Part shown: in pieces, positions 1 through 8,423 of the stretch | Layout of the letters: each line of letters opens with the position of its first letter | Numbering within the stretch: the first letter of the stretch is position 1 | Source of the DNA: Streptomyces sp. ALI-76-A | Lineage (GTDB): Bacteria; Actinomycetota; Actinomycetes; Streptomycetales; Streptomycetaceae | Direction: 5' to 3' | Length of the DNA stretch: 64,000 nucleotides | NCBI RefSeq assembly: GCF_030287445.1 | Contig: NZ_JASVWB010000002.1 | Coordinates: 3,534,001 to 3,598,000, forward strand | Notes under the pieces: generated by a model | The model's database searches: none | The model's input: only the letters and a program-made list of their open reading frames with translations | What the model was told of the DNA's origin: nothing | Program-made: the position numbers and the translations under genes

Positions 1-803
1 TTGCCGTACGAGACCATCCACGGCACCTGTTTGGCGACGGACTCGGTCTGGTGCAGGAACTGGTCCCACACCCGTGAGTCGAACCCGGTGTCGCCGCTCA
101 GGCCCTGCCCGGCCGGGTCGCCGTAGGCGATGTCGCCGGCGTGCAGGTGGAAGGCGGGGTTCTGGGCGAGGATCAGGGCGTCGTTGGCGAGGCCGTGGTA
201 GCTGACTCCCTGGTCGCCGAAGGCGGTGAAGGTGAAGGGTGCCCGGTGGGCGGGGGCGGTGGTGAAGGTGCCCAGGGTGCCCAGCAGACGGGGCTCGGCG
301 GGGTCGAAGCCGGCGTGGCCGACGCCGTAGCAGTACGTCCGGCCCGGCCGCAGGTTGGCCAGCTTGGCGTGCACGTAGTACTGGGTGTGGTCGCCGCCGG
401 CGCCGACACCGGCCGGGGTGTGCAGGGCGCGCACCTCGGCGTCGATCTTGTGGGAGAGGTCCCAGGGGTGGGCGCCGACGCGGAGGAAGGGCTTCTTGAC
501 GGCGACCGGGACCTGCCAGGAGACGGTCATCTCGGTGCGCGGGTCGTTGCCGTAGGCGAGGTGGCGGCCGAAGGGGGCGACGAGGGCTCCGTCGACGGTC
601 TCGGTGCGGGGCGCGGCGGCCGGGGTCGCCGCCTGTGCGGTGGCGCCCGGTACGAACGCGCCACCCGCGACGGCGCCCAGGGTGACCGCGCCGCCCCTGA
701 TCATCGTGCGCCGGGAGAATCTGGTACGCAGGTAGGCGTGCTGTTCGGCCATGCTCATGCGCTCGGCGAGCCGCTCGGGTACGCCCATACGGGGAATGTC
801 CAT
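1..803 (-). CDS. Tat-exported purple-acid-phosphatase-like metallophosphoesterase (partial, C-terminus outside window)
   Basis: The gene reads leftward off the window; only the N-terminal ~267 residues are present. The start is the ATG at 803-801. The first ~60 residues carry a twin-arginine signal (FSRRTMIRGGA, then a hydrophobic Ala/Gly stretch), so export by Tat is likely. A fibronectin/PAP-N-like region follows (AYGNDPRTEMTVSWQVP), then the beginning of a calcineurin-type phosphoesterase domain: FTAFGDQG supplies the first metal-binding Asp and LHAGDIAYGD the GD motif. Secreted Streptomyces enzymes of this family hydrolyse phosphoesters and help scavenge phosphate. The remaining metal ligands (GNHE and GHxH blocks) lie beyond position 1, so catalytic integrity cannot be judged. 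Confidence 0.85.
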   Translation of the reverse strand, partial: MDIPRMGVPERLAERMSMAEQHAYLRTRFSRRTMIRGGAVTLGAVAGGAFVPGATAQAATPAAAPRTETVDGALVAPFGRHLAYGNDPRTEMTVSWQVPVAVKKPFLRVGAHPWDLSHKIDAEVRALHTPAGVGAGGDHTQYYVHAKLANLRPGRTYCYGVGHAGFDPAEPRLLGTLGTFTTAPAHRAPFTFTAFGDQGVSYHGLANDALILAQNPAFHLHAGDIAYGDPAGQGLSGDTGFDSRVWDQFLHQTESVAKQVPWMVSYG

Positions 804-938
804 GGTGACTGAAACTCGTCTCCTCGGGCGACGAGTCGGCGGACGCCGGATGGACGAGTCACGAACAGGTCCTCATGACAGGTTCAACGTTCCCCCAAGG
901 GCCCTCAACGCTACGCTGCCCGAAATCGGGCAGAATTC

Positions 939-1232
939 TTGCGAAAAGGTCGCGAGTACTCCAGGATCTACCGGGTGCACGACGAACTCGTTGATCATCT
1001 GACGCGGTCCACGCCCCTCAGCAGGGGCGAGGCACTGCGCGTGATCCAGGACGTGCTCGCCTACTTCGACGAGACGACCGAGGAGTACGTCCGTCGCCGC
1101 CATCACGAGCTACAGGCCCAGGGCCTGGTGAACGCGACCATCTTCGAACGGATCGGGGCGGACCTGAAGTACCGGGCGGTGGCGCCACCGGAGCTCACGC
1201 TCCGCCAGCTGCGCCGCATGGTCTACGGCTGA
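939..1232 (+). CDS. small conserved protein of unknown function upstream of glmS
   Basis: 97 residues, rich in Arg, Leu and Glu, with no membrane segment or signal peptide. It is predicted mostly helical (VIQDVLAYFDETTEEYV and RRRHHELQAQGL). I recognise no domain. The TTG at 939 is taken as the start because the segment RKGREYSRIYRVHDEL looks like genuine coding sequence. No good ribosome-binding site precedes it, and GTG at 975, behind AGGA, is an alternative giving an 85-residue protein. It lies 36 bp upstream of glmS on the same strand and may be co-transcribed with it. Function unknown. Confidence 0.6.
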   Translation: MRKGREYSRIYRVHDELVDHLTRSTPLSRGEALRVIQDVLAYFDETTEEYVRRRHHELQAQGLVNATIFERIGADLKYRAVAPPELTLRQLRRMVYG

Positions 1233-1268
1233 TCCTCGAACACTGCGAACGCTGAGGAATACCCATAT

Positions 1269-3086
1269 ATGTGCGGAATCGTCGGTTACATCGGTAAGCG
1301 TGACGTGGCGCCCCTGCTGCTGGAGGGCCTCCAGCGGCTGGAGTACCGGGGATACGACTCGGCGGGCATCGTCGTGACGTCCCCGAAGACGTCCGGCCTG
1401 AAGATGGTCAAGGCCAAGGGCCGGGTCCGCGACCTGGAGGCCAGGGTCCCCGCCCGCTTCAAGGGCACGACCGGCATCGCCCACACCCGCTGGGCCACCC
1501 ACGGCGCCCCCTCCGACGTGAACGCCCACCCGCACCTGGACGCCGAGGGCAAGGTCGCCGTCGTCCACAACGGCATCATCGACAACGCCTCCGACCTGCG
1601 CCGCAAACTGGAGGCGGACGGCGTCGAGTTCCTCTCCGAGACCGACACCGAGGTCCTCGTCCACCTCATCGCCCGCGCCCAGGGCGAGAAGCTGGAGGAC
1701 AAGGTCCGCGAGACCCTGCGGGTCATCGAGGGCACGTACGGCATCGCCGTCCTGCACGCCGACTTCCCCGACCGGATCGTGGTGGCCCGTAACGGCTCCC
1801 CGGTCGTCCTCGGCATCGGCGAGAAGGAGATGTTCGTCGCCTCGGACATCGCCGCCCTGGTCGCGCACACCCGGCAGATAGTGACGCTGGACGACGGCGA
1901 GATGGCCACCCTCAAGGCCGACGACTTCCGCACGTACACCACCGAGGGCACCCGCACGACCGCCGAGCCGACCACCGTGGAGTGGGAGGCCGCCTCGTAC
2001 GACATGGGCGGCCACGACACCTACATGCACAAGGAGATCCACGAGCAGCCCGACGCCGTGGACCGGGTCCTGCGCGGCCGTATCGACGAGCGCTTCTCCA
2101 CCGTGCACCTGGGCGGCCTGAACCTGGACGCCCGCGAGGCGCGCCGGATCCGCCGCGTGAAGATCCTCGGCTGCGGCACCTCGTACCACGCGGGCATGAT
2201 CGGCGCCCAGATGATCGAGGAGCTGGCCCGCATCCCCGCGGACGCCGAGCCGGCCTCCGAGTTCCGCTACCGCAACGCGGTCGTCGACCCCGACACGCTG
2301 TACGTCGCCGTCTCCCAGTCCGGTGAGACGTACGACGTGCTGGCGGCCGTCCAGGAACTCAAGCGCAAGGGCGCGCGGGTGCTGGGCGTGGTGAACGTGG
2401 TCGGCTCGGCGATCGCCCGCGAGGCCGACGGCGGCATCTACGTGCACGCCGGCCCCGAGGTCTGCGTCGTCTCCACCAAGTGCTTCACCAACACCACGGT
2501 CGCCTTCGCACTGCTCGCCCTGCACCTGGGCCGCACCCGTGACCTGTCCGTCCGGGACGGCAAGCGGATCATCGAGGGGCTGCGGAAGCTGCCCGGCCAG
2601 ATCGCCGAGATCCTGGAGCAGGAGGAGGAGATCAAGAAGCTGGCCGAGCAGTACGCCGACGCCCGCTCGATGCTCTTCATCGGCCGTGTCCGGGGCTACC
2701 CGGTGGCCCGCGAGGCATCCCTGAAGCTCAAGGAGGTCTCGTACATCCACGCCGAGGCCTACCCGGCCTCCGAGCTCAAGCACGGCCCGCTGGCCCTGAT
2801 CGAGCCCGCCCTGCCGACGGTCGCGATCGTCCCGGACGACGACCTGCTGGAGAAGAACCGCGCCGCCCTGGAGGAGATCAAGGCCCGCAGCGGCAGGATC
2901 CTCGCGGTGGCCCACGCGTGCCAGGAGAAGGCCGACCAGACGATCGTCGTCCCGAAGAACGAGGACGAGCTGGACCCGATCCTGATGGGCATCCCCCTCC
3001 AACTCCTCGCTTACCACACGGCGTTGTCCCTGGGCAGGGACATCGACAAGCCGCGGAACCTGGCCAAGTCGGTCACGGTCGAGTAG
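1269..3086 (+). CDS. glmS: glutamine-fructose-6-phosphate aminotransferase (isomerizing)
   Basis: Makes glucosamine-6-phosphate from fructose-6-phosphate and glutamine, the first committed step to UDP-GlcNAc and peptidoglycan; cytoplasmic. At 605 residues it has the family length. The N-terminal class II glutaminase domain begins MCGIVGYIG, so Cys2 becomes the nucleophile after Met removal, and HTRWATHG and HNGIIDN follow. Two SIS isomerase domains fill the C-terminal half (GCGTSYHAG, SQSGETYD, SELKHGPLALI), and the protein ends KPRNLAKSVTVE, the usual glmS tail with the catalytic Lys. The ATG follows a GAGGAAT ribosome-binding site. A strong hairpin at 3151-3194 ends the transcript. Streptomyces often carry two glmS copies and by synteny this would be the glmS2 type. 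No glmS ribozyme is seen upstream. Confidence 0.97.
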   Translation: MCGIVGYIGKRDVAPLLLEGLQRLEYRGYDSAGIVVTSPKTSGLKMVKAKGRVRDLEARVPARFKGTTGIAHTRWATHGAPSDVNAHPHLDAEGKVAVVHNGIIDNASDLRRKLEADGVEFLSETDTEVLVHLIARAQGEKLEDKVRETLRVIEGTYGIAVLHADFPDRIVVARNGSPVVLGIGEKEMFVASDIAALVAHTRQIVTLDDGEMATLKADDFRTYTTEGTRTTAEPTTVEWEAASYDMGGHDTYMHKEIHEQPDAVDRVLRGRIDERFSTVHLGGLNLDAREARRIRRVKILGCGTSYHAGMIGAQMIEELARIPADAEPASEFRYRNAVVDPDTLYVAVSQSGETYDVLAAVQELKRKGARVLGVVNVVGSAIAREADGGIYVHAGPEVCVVSTKCFTNTTVAFALLALHLGRTRDLSVRDGKRIIEGLRKLPGQIAEILEQEEEIKKLAEQYADARSMLFIGRVRGYPVAREASLKLKEVSYIHAEAYPASELKHGPLALIEPALPTVAIVPDDDLLEKNRAALEEIKARSGRILAVAHACQEKADQTIVVPKNEDELDPILMGIPLQLLAYHTALSLGRDIDKPRNLAKSVTVE

Positions 3087-3150
3087 CGCGCCGCGGGGGC
3101 GCGGGCCACCGCGCGAACCACTCACCGCACCAGCACGGACCGGAGAAAGA

Positions 3151-3194
3151 GGACGGACCCCCGCGTGCAGCCACCCTGCACGGGGGGTCCGTCC
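3151..3194 (+). terminator. intrinsic terminator after glmS
   Basis: Near-perfect inverted repeat (GGACGGACCCCC...GTGCAG pairing with CTGCAC...GGGGGGTCCGTCC) with a loop of about five bases, 64 bp after the glmS stop. There is no T tract, which is common for Streptomyces terminators. Confidence 0.8.
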
Positions 3195-3549
3195 CTGCGC
3201 CGGGAGCCGCCCAACCCCCGGCCCGCGCGGCTGCCAAGTGGCCGTCACGCCCCGGCCGGCCGCGCGTCGCGGATGTGCTGTGGGCCAGCGAGCCGGCGCG
3301 ACGGGGCACACCGCCCGGGCGAACCGGAGGGCGCCGGGCGGGAGCCGGCCGACGGTCGTGGTGGCGCCTCCCGGTATATGCCCTGCACAAGGGCACGAAC
3401 ACACCTACGCGCGAGTAGATTTATGCGGCGCGCAAAGGGAGTTGACCGTTCCCGCGGTCCATCTCCCCCAGGGGAACGGCGAGTTGCGGAACGGCGAGTG
3501 GCGCAAGGGCGACGGTTGAGGCGCGGGGCGCCTACGGGACGCGGGGCGC
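3195..3549. other. non-coding gap between convergent glmS and usp, with short tandem repeats
   Basis: No credible gene. Near the usp end there are two head-to-tail copies of an 18 bp unit (core GCGGGGCGCCTACGGGA at 3523 and 3541, the second covering the usp stop codon). A short repeated GGAACGGCGAGT element lies just before them (about 3473-3501). Confidence 0.5.
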
Positions 3550-4077
3550 CTACGGGATGACGACCACGGGCCGCCGCGCCCGCTTGGCGAGGCGCCCGGC
3601 GACCGAGCCGAAGATACGGCCGACGAGGCCGTGCGTGGAGCCGACGACGATGGCGTCCGCCTCGTACTCGCGGCCCACCTCTTCGAGCTCGTGACAGATG
3701 TCGCCGCCGCGCTCGACGAGGATCCACGGCACCTCGGCGAGGTAGTCCGCGCAGGCGAGCTCCAGCCCGAGGACCTCGGTGCGGTGGTCCGGCACGTCGA
3801 CGAAGACCGGCGGCTCGCAGCCCGCCCACACGGTGGTGGGCAGCCGGTTGGCGACGTGCACGATGATCAGGGCCGACCCGGAACGATGGGCCATGCCGAT
3901 GGCGTACGCGAGGGCGCGCTCACTGGACGTGGAGCCGTCGAAGCCGACGACGACGCCGTGCTTGAAGGCGGGGTCGCAGGAGTGACGTGGCTCTTCCGCC
4001 GCCCGGGGCTCGGCCGCCGTGGGATCGGCGACGGGCCGCTTGCGGTCCGCGGGTTCGAAGAATTCGTGACCGGCCAT
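3550..4077 (-). CDS. universal stress protein (UspA family)
   Basis: 175 residues from the ATG at 4077. A charged ~40-residue N-terminal extension precedes one Usp domain: VVVGFDGSTSSERALAYAI supplies the nucleotide-binding Asp, and the C-terminal GSTHGLVGRIFGSVAGRL matches the G-x2-G-x9-G(S/T) ATP-binding signature, followed by the RRPVVVIP strand. Such proteins are cytoplasmic ATP-binding stress and dormancy factors of diverse role. The reading frame extends further upstream, but the ATG before AGHEFFEP is the first plausible start. The gene stands alone, convergent with glmS. Confidence 0.9.
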   Translation of the reverse strand: MAGHEFFEPADRKRPVADPTAAEPRAAEEPRHSCDPAFKHGVVVGFDGSTSSERALAYAIGMAHRSGSALIIVHVANRLPTTVWAGCEPPVFVDVPDHRTEVLGLELACADYLAEVPWILVERGGDICHELEEVGREYEADAIVVGSTHGLVGRIFGSVAGRLAKRARRPVVVIP

Positions 4078-4382
4078 GGCTGTCTCGGAGTGGTGATCCT
4101 TGATCGGGAGGGACGACCGTGTGCGGCGGAGCTGTGTCCGGGAATCATCTTCCCAACCCCATACCCCCAAGGGTACGGCGCCACGCTTCCTCAGCCCAGA
4201 TCCCGCCCTCGCTGCGTCGGGGTTCCAGGGAGCATGCACGAGGGTGCGCCCGTAACGCAATGGTTGCTGCGCTGTACAGGCGGTTTGCACAGCACGTGCT
4301 CAGCGGCGGTCCGTCGCGGACGCACAGTGACCGATGGATCGAACACGCGTTGAACCCCGTGAGCCAGCCCCAGGGAGCACGC

Positions 4383-4781
4383 ATGTCCGGTCCCAGACGC
4401 CACTTCGAGGCTCCTCCAGCGCCCGGAACCCGGGAGGACCCGCCCCGCGCGACCACGCCCGCCCACGACTCCGCGACGGACGTCGTCCGCTGGGCGGCCT
4501 TCAGCTGCGTCCTGGTTCCCGTGGTCCTCCTCTGGTACGGCAGCTCGCTGGCCGGCGCCGCCGGCACCGCCCTCGGTCTCGCCGCGGTGACCGCGGTCTG
4601 CCGTATCCTCCTGCGCCGGTCGGAGCACGGCGCGGCCCGCCTGCTCGCCGAGGAGCGGGCCCGTCGGCACGCGGCCCCGCGGGGATCCCGGGCCGGCCGC
4701 CCGCGCCCCCGCCACCACAGGGCCGGAACGGGGGCGCACAGAGGCGGACGGCGCAGCGGGGGCAATACACCGGTCGGCTGA
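4383..4781 (+). CDS. small membrane protein of unknown function
   Basis: 132 residues from the ATG at 4383. A polar N-terminus of about 37 residues is followed by a helical hairpin of two hydrophobic segments (FSCVLVPVVLLWYGSS and AGTALGLAAVTAVCRILL) and a strongly basic, Arg/Gly/His-rich tail. The tail should stay in the cytoplasm. I recognise no family. It lies upstream of adpA, as in other Streptomyces as far as I recall. Confidence 0.6.
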   Translation: MSGPRRHFEAPPAPGTREDPPRATTPAHDSATDVVRWAAFSCVLVPVVLLWYGSSLAGAAGTALGLAAVTAVCRILLRRSEHGAARLLAEERARRHAAPRGSRAGRPRPRHHRAGTGAHRGGRRSGGNTPVG

Positions 4782-5159
4782 CCGGTTTCCGCGCACGCGC
4801 CCGACTCTTTTCAGCCAACTTCCGGCATCCGCCCACTCCTTGGCCGAACCACCCCCCGACCCCCGTTCCACCTGCACGGAAAGGGTCTCCCGGGGTCCTC
4901 GCACCCTACGTGGATTAGCCACGGCGACAAGGCGCACTTCCCTGCACGCCCCACGAGTGCAACGCTTCGTGATCGAATGCTTCACGCCAAGTTGCCAAGT
5001 CGACAATGCACCGGATGACCAACTGGTCATGCCGGCGCCACGGGACGCAGTAGATTCGATCTTGACTGTCTTACGGCGGGGGACTCGTGCAGGACCGAGG
5101 GGAAACGTGCAGGAGCGACACAACCGAGGAGCCGCGACCACCGAGGGGGGCTTAGCAGT
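4782..5159 (+). promoter_or_regulatory. adpA upstream regulatory region
   Basis: 378 bp without a gene, preceding adpA. It holds a perfect 16 bp palindrome at 5015-5030 (ATGACCA-AC-TGGTCAT), a possible -10 hexamer TAGATT at 5051-5056 and a GAGGGGGG ribosome-binding site just before the start. adpA promoters in Streptomyces are targets of several developmental regulators, including gamma-butyrolactone receptors and AdpA itself. Which of them uses this palindrome cannot be told from sequence. Confidence 0.5.
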
Positions 5160-6413
5160 ATGAGCCACGACTCCACTGCCGCGCCGGAAGCCGCGGCCCG
5201 GAAACTCTCCGGGCGACGCCGCAAGGAGATCGTCGCGGTGCTGCTGTTCAGCGGCGGTCCCATCTTCGAGAGTTCCATACCACTGTCGGTGTTCGGGATC
5301 GACCGCCAGGACGCCGGAGTGCCACGCTACCGACTGCTGGTGTGCGGAGGTGAGGAAGGCCCGCTGCGGACCACAGGGGGCCTGGAACTCACCGCACCGC
5401 ACGGCCTGGAAGCGATCTCCCGGGCGGGCACGGTCGTCGTGCCGGCCTGGCGGTCGATCACTTCGCCGCCACCGGAGGAGGCGCTCGACGCGCTGCGCCG
5501 CGCGCATGAGGAGGGTGCCCGCATCGTCGGGCTGTGCACCGGCGCCTTCGTCCTCGCGGCGGCGGGCCTGCTGGACGGCCGCCCCGCGACCACCCACTGG
5601 ATGTACGCGCCGACGCTGGCCAAGCGCTATCCGTCGGTGCACGTGGATCCGCGGGAGCTGTTCGTGGACGACGGCGACGTGCTGACGTCCGCCGGTACGG
5701 CGGCCGGGATCGACCTCTGTCTCCACATCGTGCGGACGGACCACGGCAACGAGGCGGCGGGCGCGCTGGCCCGGCGTCTGGTGGTCCCACCGCGCCGGTC
5801 GGGCGGCCAGGAGCGCTACCTCGACCGGTCTTTACCGGAGGAGATCGGCGCCGACCCGCTCGCCGAGGTCGTCGCCTGGGCCCTGGAGCACCTCCACGAG
5901 CAGTTCGACGTGGAGACGCTCGCGGCCCGCGCGTACATGAGCCGGCGTACGTTCGACCGCCGGTTCCGCTCGCTCACCGGGAGCGCGCCGTTGCAGTGGC
6001 TGATCACGCAGCGGGTCCTCCAGGCCCAGCGTCTGCTGGAGACGTCCGACTACTCGGTGGACGAGGTCGCGGGGCGCTGCGGCTTCCGCTCGCCGGTGGC
6101 GCTGCGTGGGCACTTCCGCCGCCAGCTGGGTTCGTCCCCGGCCGCCTACCGGGCCGCGTACCGCGCCCGCAGGCCGCAGGGCGAACGGCCGCCGGCGGAC
6201 GGTGACGGTGCCATGGCCGGACAGCACGGCGGTCCGGCGAGCGCGCCGGCGCCGCTGCATCCGGAGAGCGGCAGTCCGTTACCGCTCCAGACCCGGCGTA
6301 CGGCGAGTCCGGTCGGGACGTCGGCGTCGCTGGCCTCGGCGTCCTCGGACAACGGCCGGGAGGCGTACGCGGGGAGCCGGGCGAGTCTGCCGGGGCAGCG
6401 CAGCGGGATGTGA
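5160..6413 (+). CDS. adpA: AdpA, pleiotropic AraC-family regulator of development and secondary metabolism
   Basis: 417 residues. An N-terminal DJ-1/PfpI-like dimerisation domain (about 24-190, with GLCTGAFVLAA around Cys126) is followed by an AraC-type double helix-turn-helix at about 235-330 (EQFDVETLAARAYMSRRTFDR and SVDEVAGRCGFRSPVALRGHF). The sequence is nearly identical to what I recall of Streptomyces AdpA/BldH, the activator of aerial growth and antibiotic genes. Codon 225 (5832-5834) is TTA, read by the rare bldA leucyl-tRNA; its place between the two domains is the classic position. The neighbour orn downstream is the expected one. The poorly conserved C-terminal ~80 residues are low complexity. 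The start ATG follows GAGGGGGG. Confidence 0.97.
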   Translation: MSHDSTAAPEAAARKLSGRRRKEIVAVLLFSGGPIFESSIPLSVFGIDRQDAGVPRYRLLVCGGEEGPLRTTGGLELTAPHGLEAISRAGTVVVPAWRSITSPPPEEALDALRRAHEEGARIVGLCTGAFVLAAAGLLDGRPATTHWMYAPTLAKRYPSVHVDPRELFVDDGDVLTSAGTAAGIDLCLHIVRTDHGNEAAGALARRLVVPPRRSGGQERYLDRSLPEEIGADPLAEVVAWALEHLHEQFDVETLAARAYMSRRTFDRRFRSLTGSAPLQWLITQRVLQAQRLLETSDYSVDEVAGRCGFRSPVALRGHFRRQLGSSPAAYRAAYRARRPQGERPPADGDGAMAGQHGGPASAPAPLHPESGSPLPLQTRRTASPVGTSASLASASSDNGREAYAGSRASLPGQRSGM

Positions 6414-6609
6414 CGCCGGGTGGGGGCGGCGGGCGCGGGGACTTCCTCGCCCCCGCCGCCCCTGCCCGTTCCCGGCCCCGGGGCCGCCGCCTCCGGACCC
6501 CGCTCCGGCCCTGAAGGGGCCTCGTCTCCGAACGCCGGACGGCACGGGCCGGCGAGGTCGGGGCGGCACCGGTCACCTCATCGGGCGACGTCAGCCTTAG
6601 GGTGGGCGC

Positions 6610-7212
6610 ATGAACGATCGCATGGTGTGGATCGACTGCGAGATGACCGGCCTCTCGCTGTCCGACGACGCGCTCATCGAAGTGGCCGCCCTCGTCACCG
6701 ACTCCGAGCTGAACATCCTCGGTGACGGTGTCGACATCGTCGTCCGCCCGCCGGACCGGGCGCTGGAGACGATGCCGGAGGTGGTGCGCCAGATGCACAC
6801 CGCGTCCGGACTGCTCACGGAGCTGTCCGGCGGCACGACGCTGGCGGACGCCGAGGAGCAGGTCCTGGCGTACGTCCGGGAGCACGTCAAGGAACCCGGC
6901 AAGGCCCCCCTGTGCGGCAACTCCGTCGGCACGGACCGCGGTTTCCTGCTCCGGGACATGCCCACGCTGGAGGACTACCTCCACTACCGCATCGTCGACG
7001 TGTCCAGCGTCAAGGAACTCGCCCGGCGCTGGTACCCGCGGGCGTACTTCAACAGCCCGGAGAAGAACGGCAACCACCGCGCCCTCGCCGACATCCGCGA
7101 GTCCATCGCGGAACTCCGTTACTACCGCGAGGCGGTCTTCGTCCCGCAGCCGGGCCCCGACTCCGACACCGCGAAGAAAATCGCCGCCAAGTACGTCCTG
7201 CCCGGGCGATAA
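6610..7212 (+). CDS. orn: oligoribonuclease
   Basis: 3'-5' exoribonuclease that degrades 2-5 nt RNAs, including pGpG from c-di-GMP turnover, to mononucleotides; cytoplasmic and dimeric. The protein has 200 residues, the family length. DEDDh motifs are visible: WIDCEMTGL (Asp/Glu of Exo I), [11 protein letters not shown] (Exo II) and [14 protein letters not shown] (Exo III His and Asp). The ATG start lies 196 bp after adpA. Because pGpG removal is tied to c-di-GMP signalling, its presence with cdgA in the same window is functionally relevant, though they are 27 kb apart. Confidence 0.97.
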   Translation: MNDRMVWIDCEMTGLSLSDDALIEVAALVTDSELNILGDGVDIVVRPPDRALETMPEVVRQMHTASGLLTELSGGTTLADAEEQVLAYVREHVKEPGKAPLCGNSVGTDRGFLLRDMPTLEDYLHYRIVDVSSVKELARRWYPRAYFNSPEKNGNHRALADIRESIAELRYYREAVFVPQPGPDSDTAKKIAAKYVLPGR

Positions 7213-7322
7213 GGGCACGTCACCGGCGTGCGAAGGGGCGCCGCGAAAGCCTGGCGCGAGCACCCCTTCGGACCCTGTACACTTTTTCTCGGCCGGTCGG
7301 GGAAACCCGAGTCGCCGACATG

Positions 7323-7395
7323 GTGGGTGTAGCTCAGCTGGTAGAGCACCTGGTTGTGGTCCAGGAAGTCGCGGGTTCAAGTCCCGTCACTCACC
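7323..7395 (+). tRNA. tRNA-His (anticodon GTG)
   Basis: A full cloverleaf can be folded: acceptor GTGGGTG with CACTCAC, D arm GCTC...GAGC, anticodon arm CCTGG-TTGTGGT-CCAGG with anticodon GTG, and a T arm with TTCAAGT. A G at 7322 (position -1) opposite C73 fits the histidine identity element. CCA is not encoded. A possible -10 (TACACT, 7278-7283) lies upstream. Confidence 0.95.
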
Positions 7396-7402
7396 CTCAA
7401 TC

Positions 7403-7440
7403 ATCAGCCGGTGACCTTGGAGACAAGGTCACCGGCTGAT
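7403..7440 (+). terminator. perfect 16 bp hairpin after tRNA-His
   Basis: ATCAGCCGGTGACCTT and its exact reverse complement are separated by the six bases GGAGAC, seven bases after the tRNA. It most likely terminates tRNA-His transcription. It is unusually long and perfect. Confidence 0.8.
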
Positions 7441-7487
7441 GTCGTTCCCGGCGCCCCTGCCCCACCTGCGGCTCGTAGGGTGGGCCG

Positions 7488-8021
7488 ATGTCCGAGCCCC
7501 TCGCCCGCGCCGAGCCTGTCTCCACGCCCCGCCTCGACCTGCTCCCGCTGCGGGTCGAGCACGCCGCGGAGATGGCCGCCGTCCTGTCCGATCCGGCCCT
7601 GCACGCCTTCACCGGCGGCACGCCCCACTCCCCCGCCGCGCTGCGCGACCGCTACCGTCGGCTGGTCGCCGGGTCACCGGATCCGGCGGTCTCCTGGTGC
7701 AACTGGGTGCTCCGGGCGCGTGCGGAGGCGTGCCTCGTCGGCACGGTCCAGGCGACCGTGGTCCAGGCGGACACCGGGCACCTCGCGGAGATCGCCTGGG
7801 TGGTCGGAACGCCCTGGCAGGGGCGCGGGTTCGCCTCGGAGGCGGCGCGGGCGCTGGTCGGACAGCTCGGGCAGGGGCCCGTGCGTACGGTCGTCGCCCA
7901 CATCCACCCCGAGCACCTCGCGTCGGCGGCGGTCGCCGCGGCGGTCGGACTCACACCGACCGAGGAGGAACAGGACGGCGAGCGGCGGTGGCAGTTGACG
8001 CTGCCGCCGCTGCCCGGCTGA
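7488..8021 (+). CDS. GNAT-family N-acetyltransferase
   Basis: 177 residues from the ATG at 7488. It begins with the typical RimJ/RimL-like TPRLDLLPLR strand. The acetyl-CoA-binding motif A is seen as EIAWVVGTPWQGRGFASEAARAL (the Q/RxxGxG/A loop is WQGRGFAS). The C-terminal part is shorter and more divergent (HIHPEHLASAAVAAAVGL), so the acceptor substrate cannot be inferred. It is probably a cytoplasmic acetyltransferase for a small molecule or protein N-terminus. Confidence 0.85.
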   Translation: MSEPLARAEPVSTPRLDLLPLRVEHAAEMAAVLSDPALHAFTGGTPHSPAALRDRYRRLVAGSPDPAVSWCNWVLRARAEACLVGTVQATVVQADTGHLAEIAWVVGTPWQGRGFASEAARALVGQLGQGPVRTVVAHIHPEHLASAAVAAAVGLTPTEEEQDGERRWQLTLPPLPG

Positions 8022-8101
8022 GCCGGCCGCAGGCACCAGAACCCGGGCCATCGAGGCGTATGGTCGGCTTATGGGATGTTTGTGAGGTTGGGAGGCTCGT
8101 C

Positions 8102-8407
8102 ATGCGGGCCCGACACGTTCCCCGGTGGCGGCTGTTGACCTGGGTGATCCTCGCGTTCAACCTCGCCATGCTGCTGTGGCTCGTGGTGGCGCTCGACGCG
8201 GCGGGCGAGGGGTGCGTCGGGGAGCGGTGCCGGGACGCCACCGACCCGGGCTCCGTCACCGGCGCCTGGGTGGTGATCTTCTCCTGGCTGACCGGGGTCG
8301 TCCTGCTGGGGGTGGCCTGGTTCGTCACCCACCGCACCGAACCCCGGCCGCACCGACGGCACGGGCGGCACCGGCGGCCAGGACAACGGCCGGGGTCCGG
8401 AACATGA
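8102..8407 (+). CDS. small membrane protein
   Basis: 101 residues from the ATG at 8102, behind a GGGAGG ribosome-binding site. Two hydrophobic segments (LLTWVILAFNLAMLLWLVVAL and VVIFSWLTGVVLLGVAWFV) flank a short loop with two cysteines (GCVGERCRD) that could form a disulfide on the outside. The His/Arg-rich tail is likely cytoplasmic. No family is recognised beyond a general resemblance to phospholipase D-nuclease N-terminal-like small membrane proteins. It ends 16 bp from the end of the convergent cebR. Confidence 0.65.
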   Translation: MRARHVPRWRLLTWVILAFNLAMLLWLVVALDAAGEGCVGERCRDATDPGSVTGAWVVIFSWLTGVVLLGVAWFVTHRTEPRPHRRHGRHRRPGQRPGSGT

Positions 8408-8423
8408 CGAGGTCAGAGCGGCC

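Noticed and set aside
1233..1268. glmS ribozyme or riboswitch upstream of glmS
   Set aside because: Only 36 bp separate it from the upstream gene, too short for the ribozyme, which is not expected in actinobacteria.
1110..3404. Long minus-strand open frame opposite glmS
   Set aside because: It mirrors glmS codon structure and has no recognisable product.
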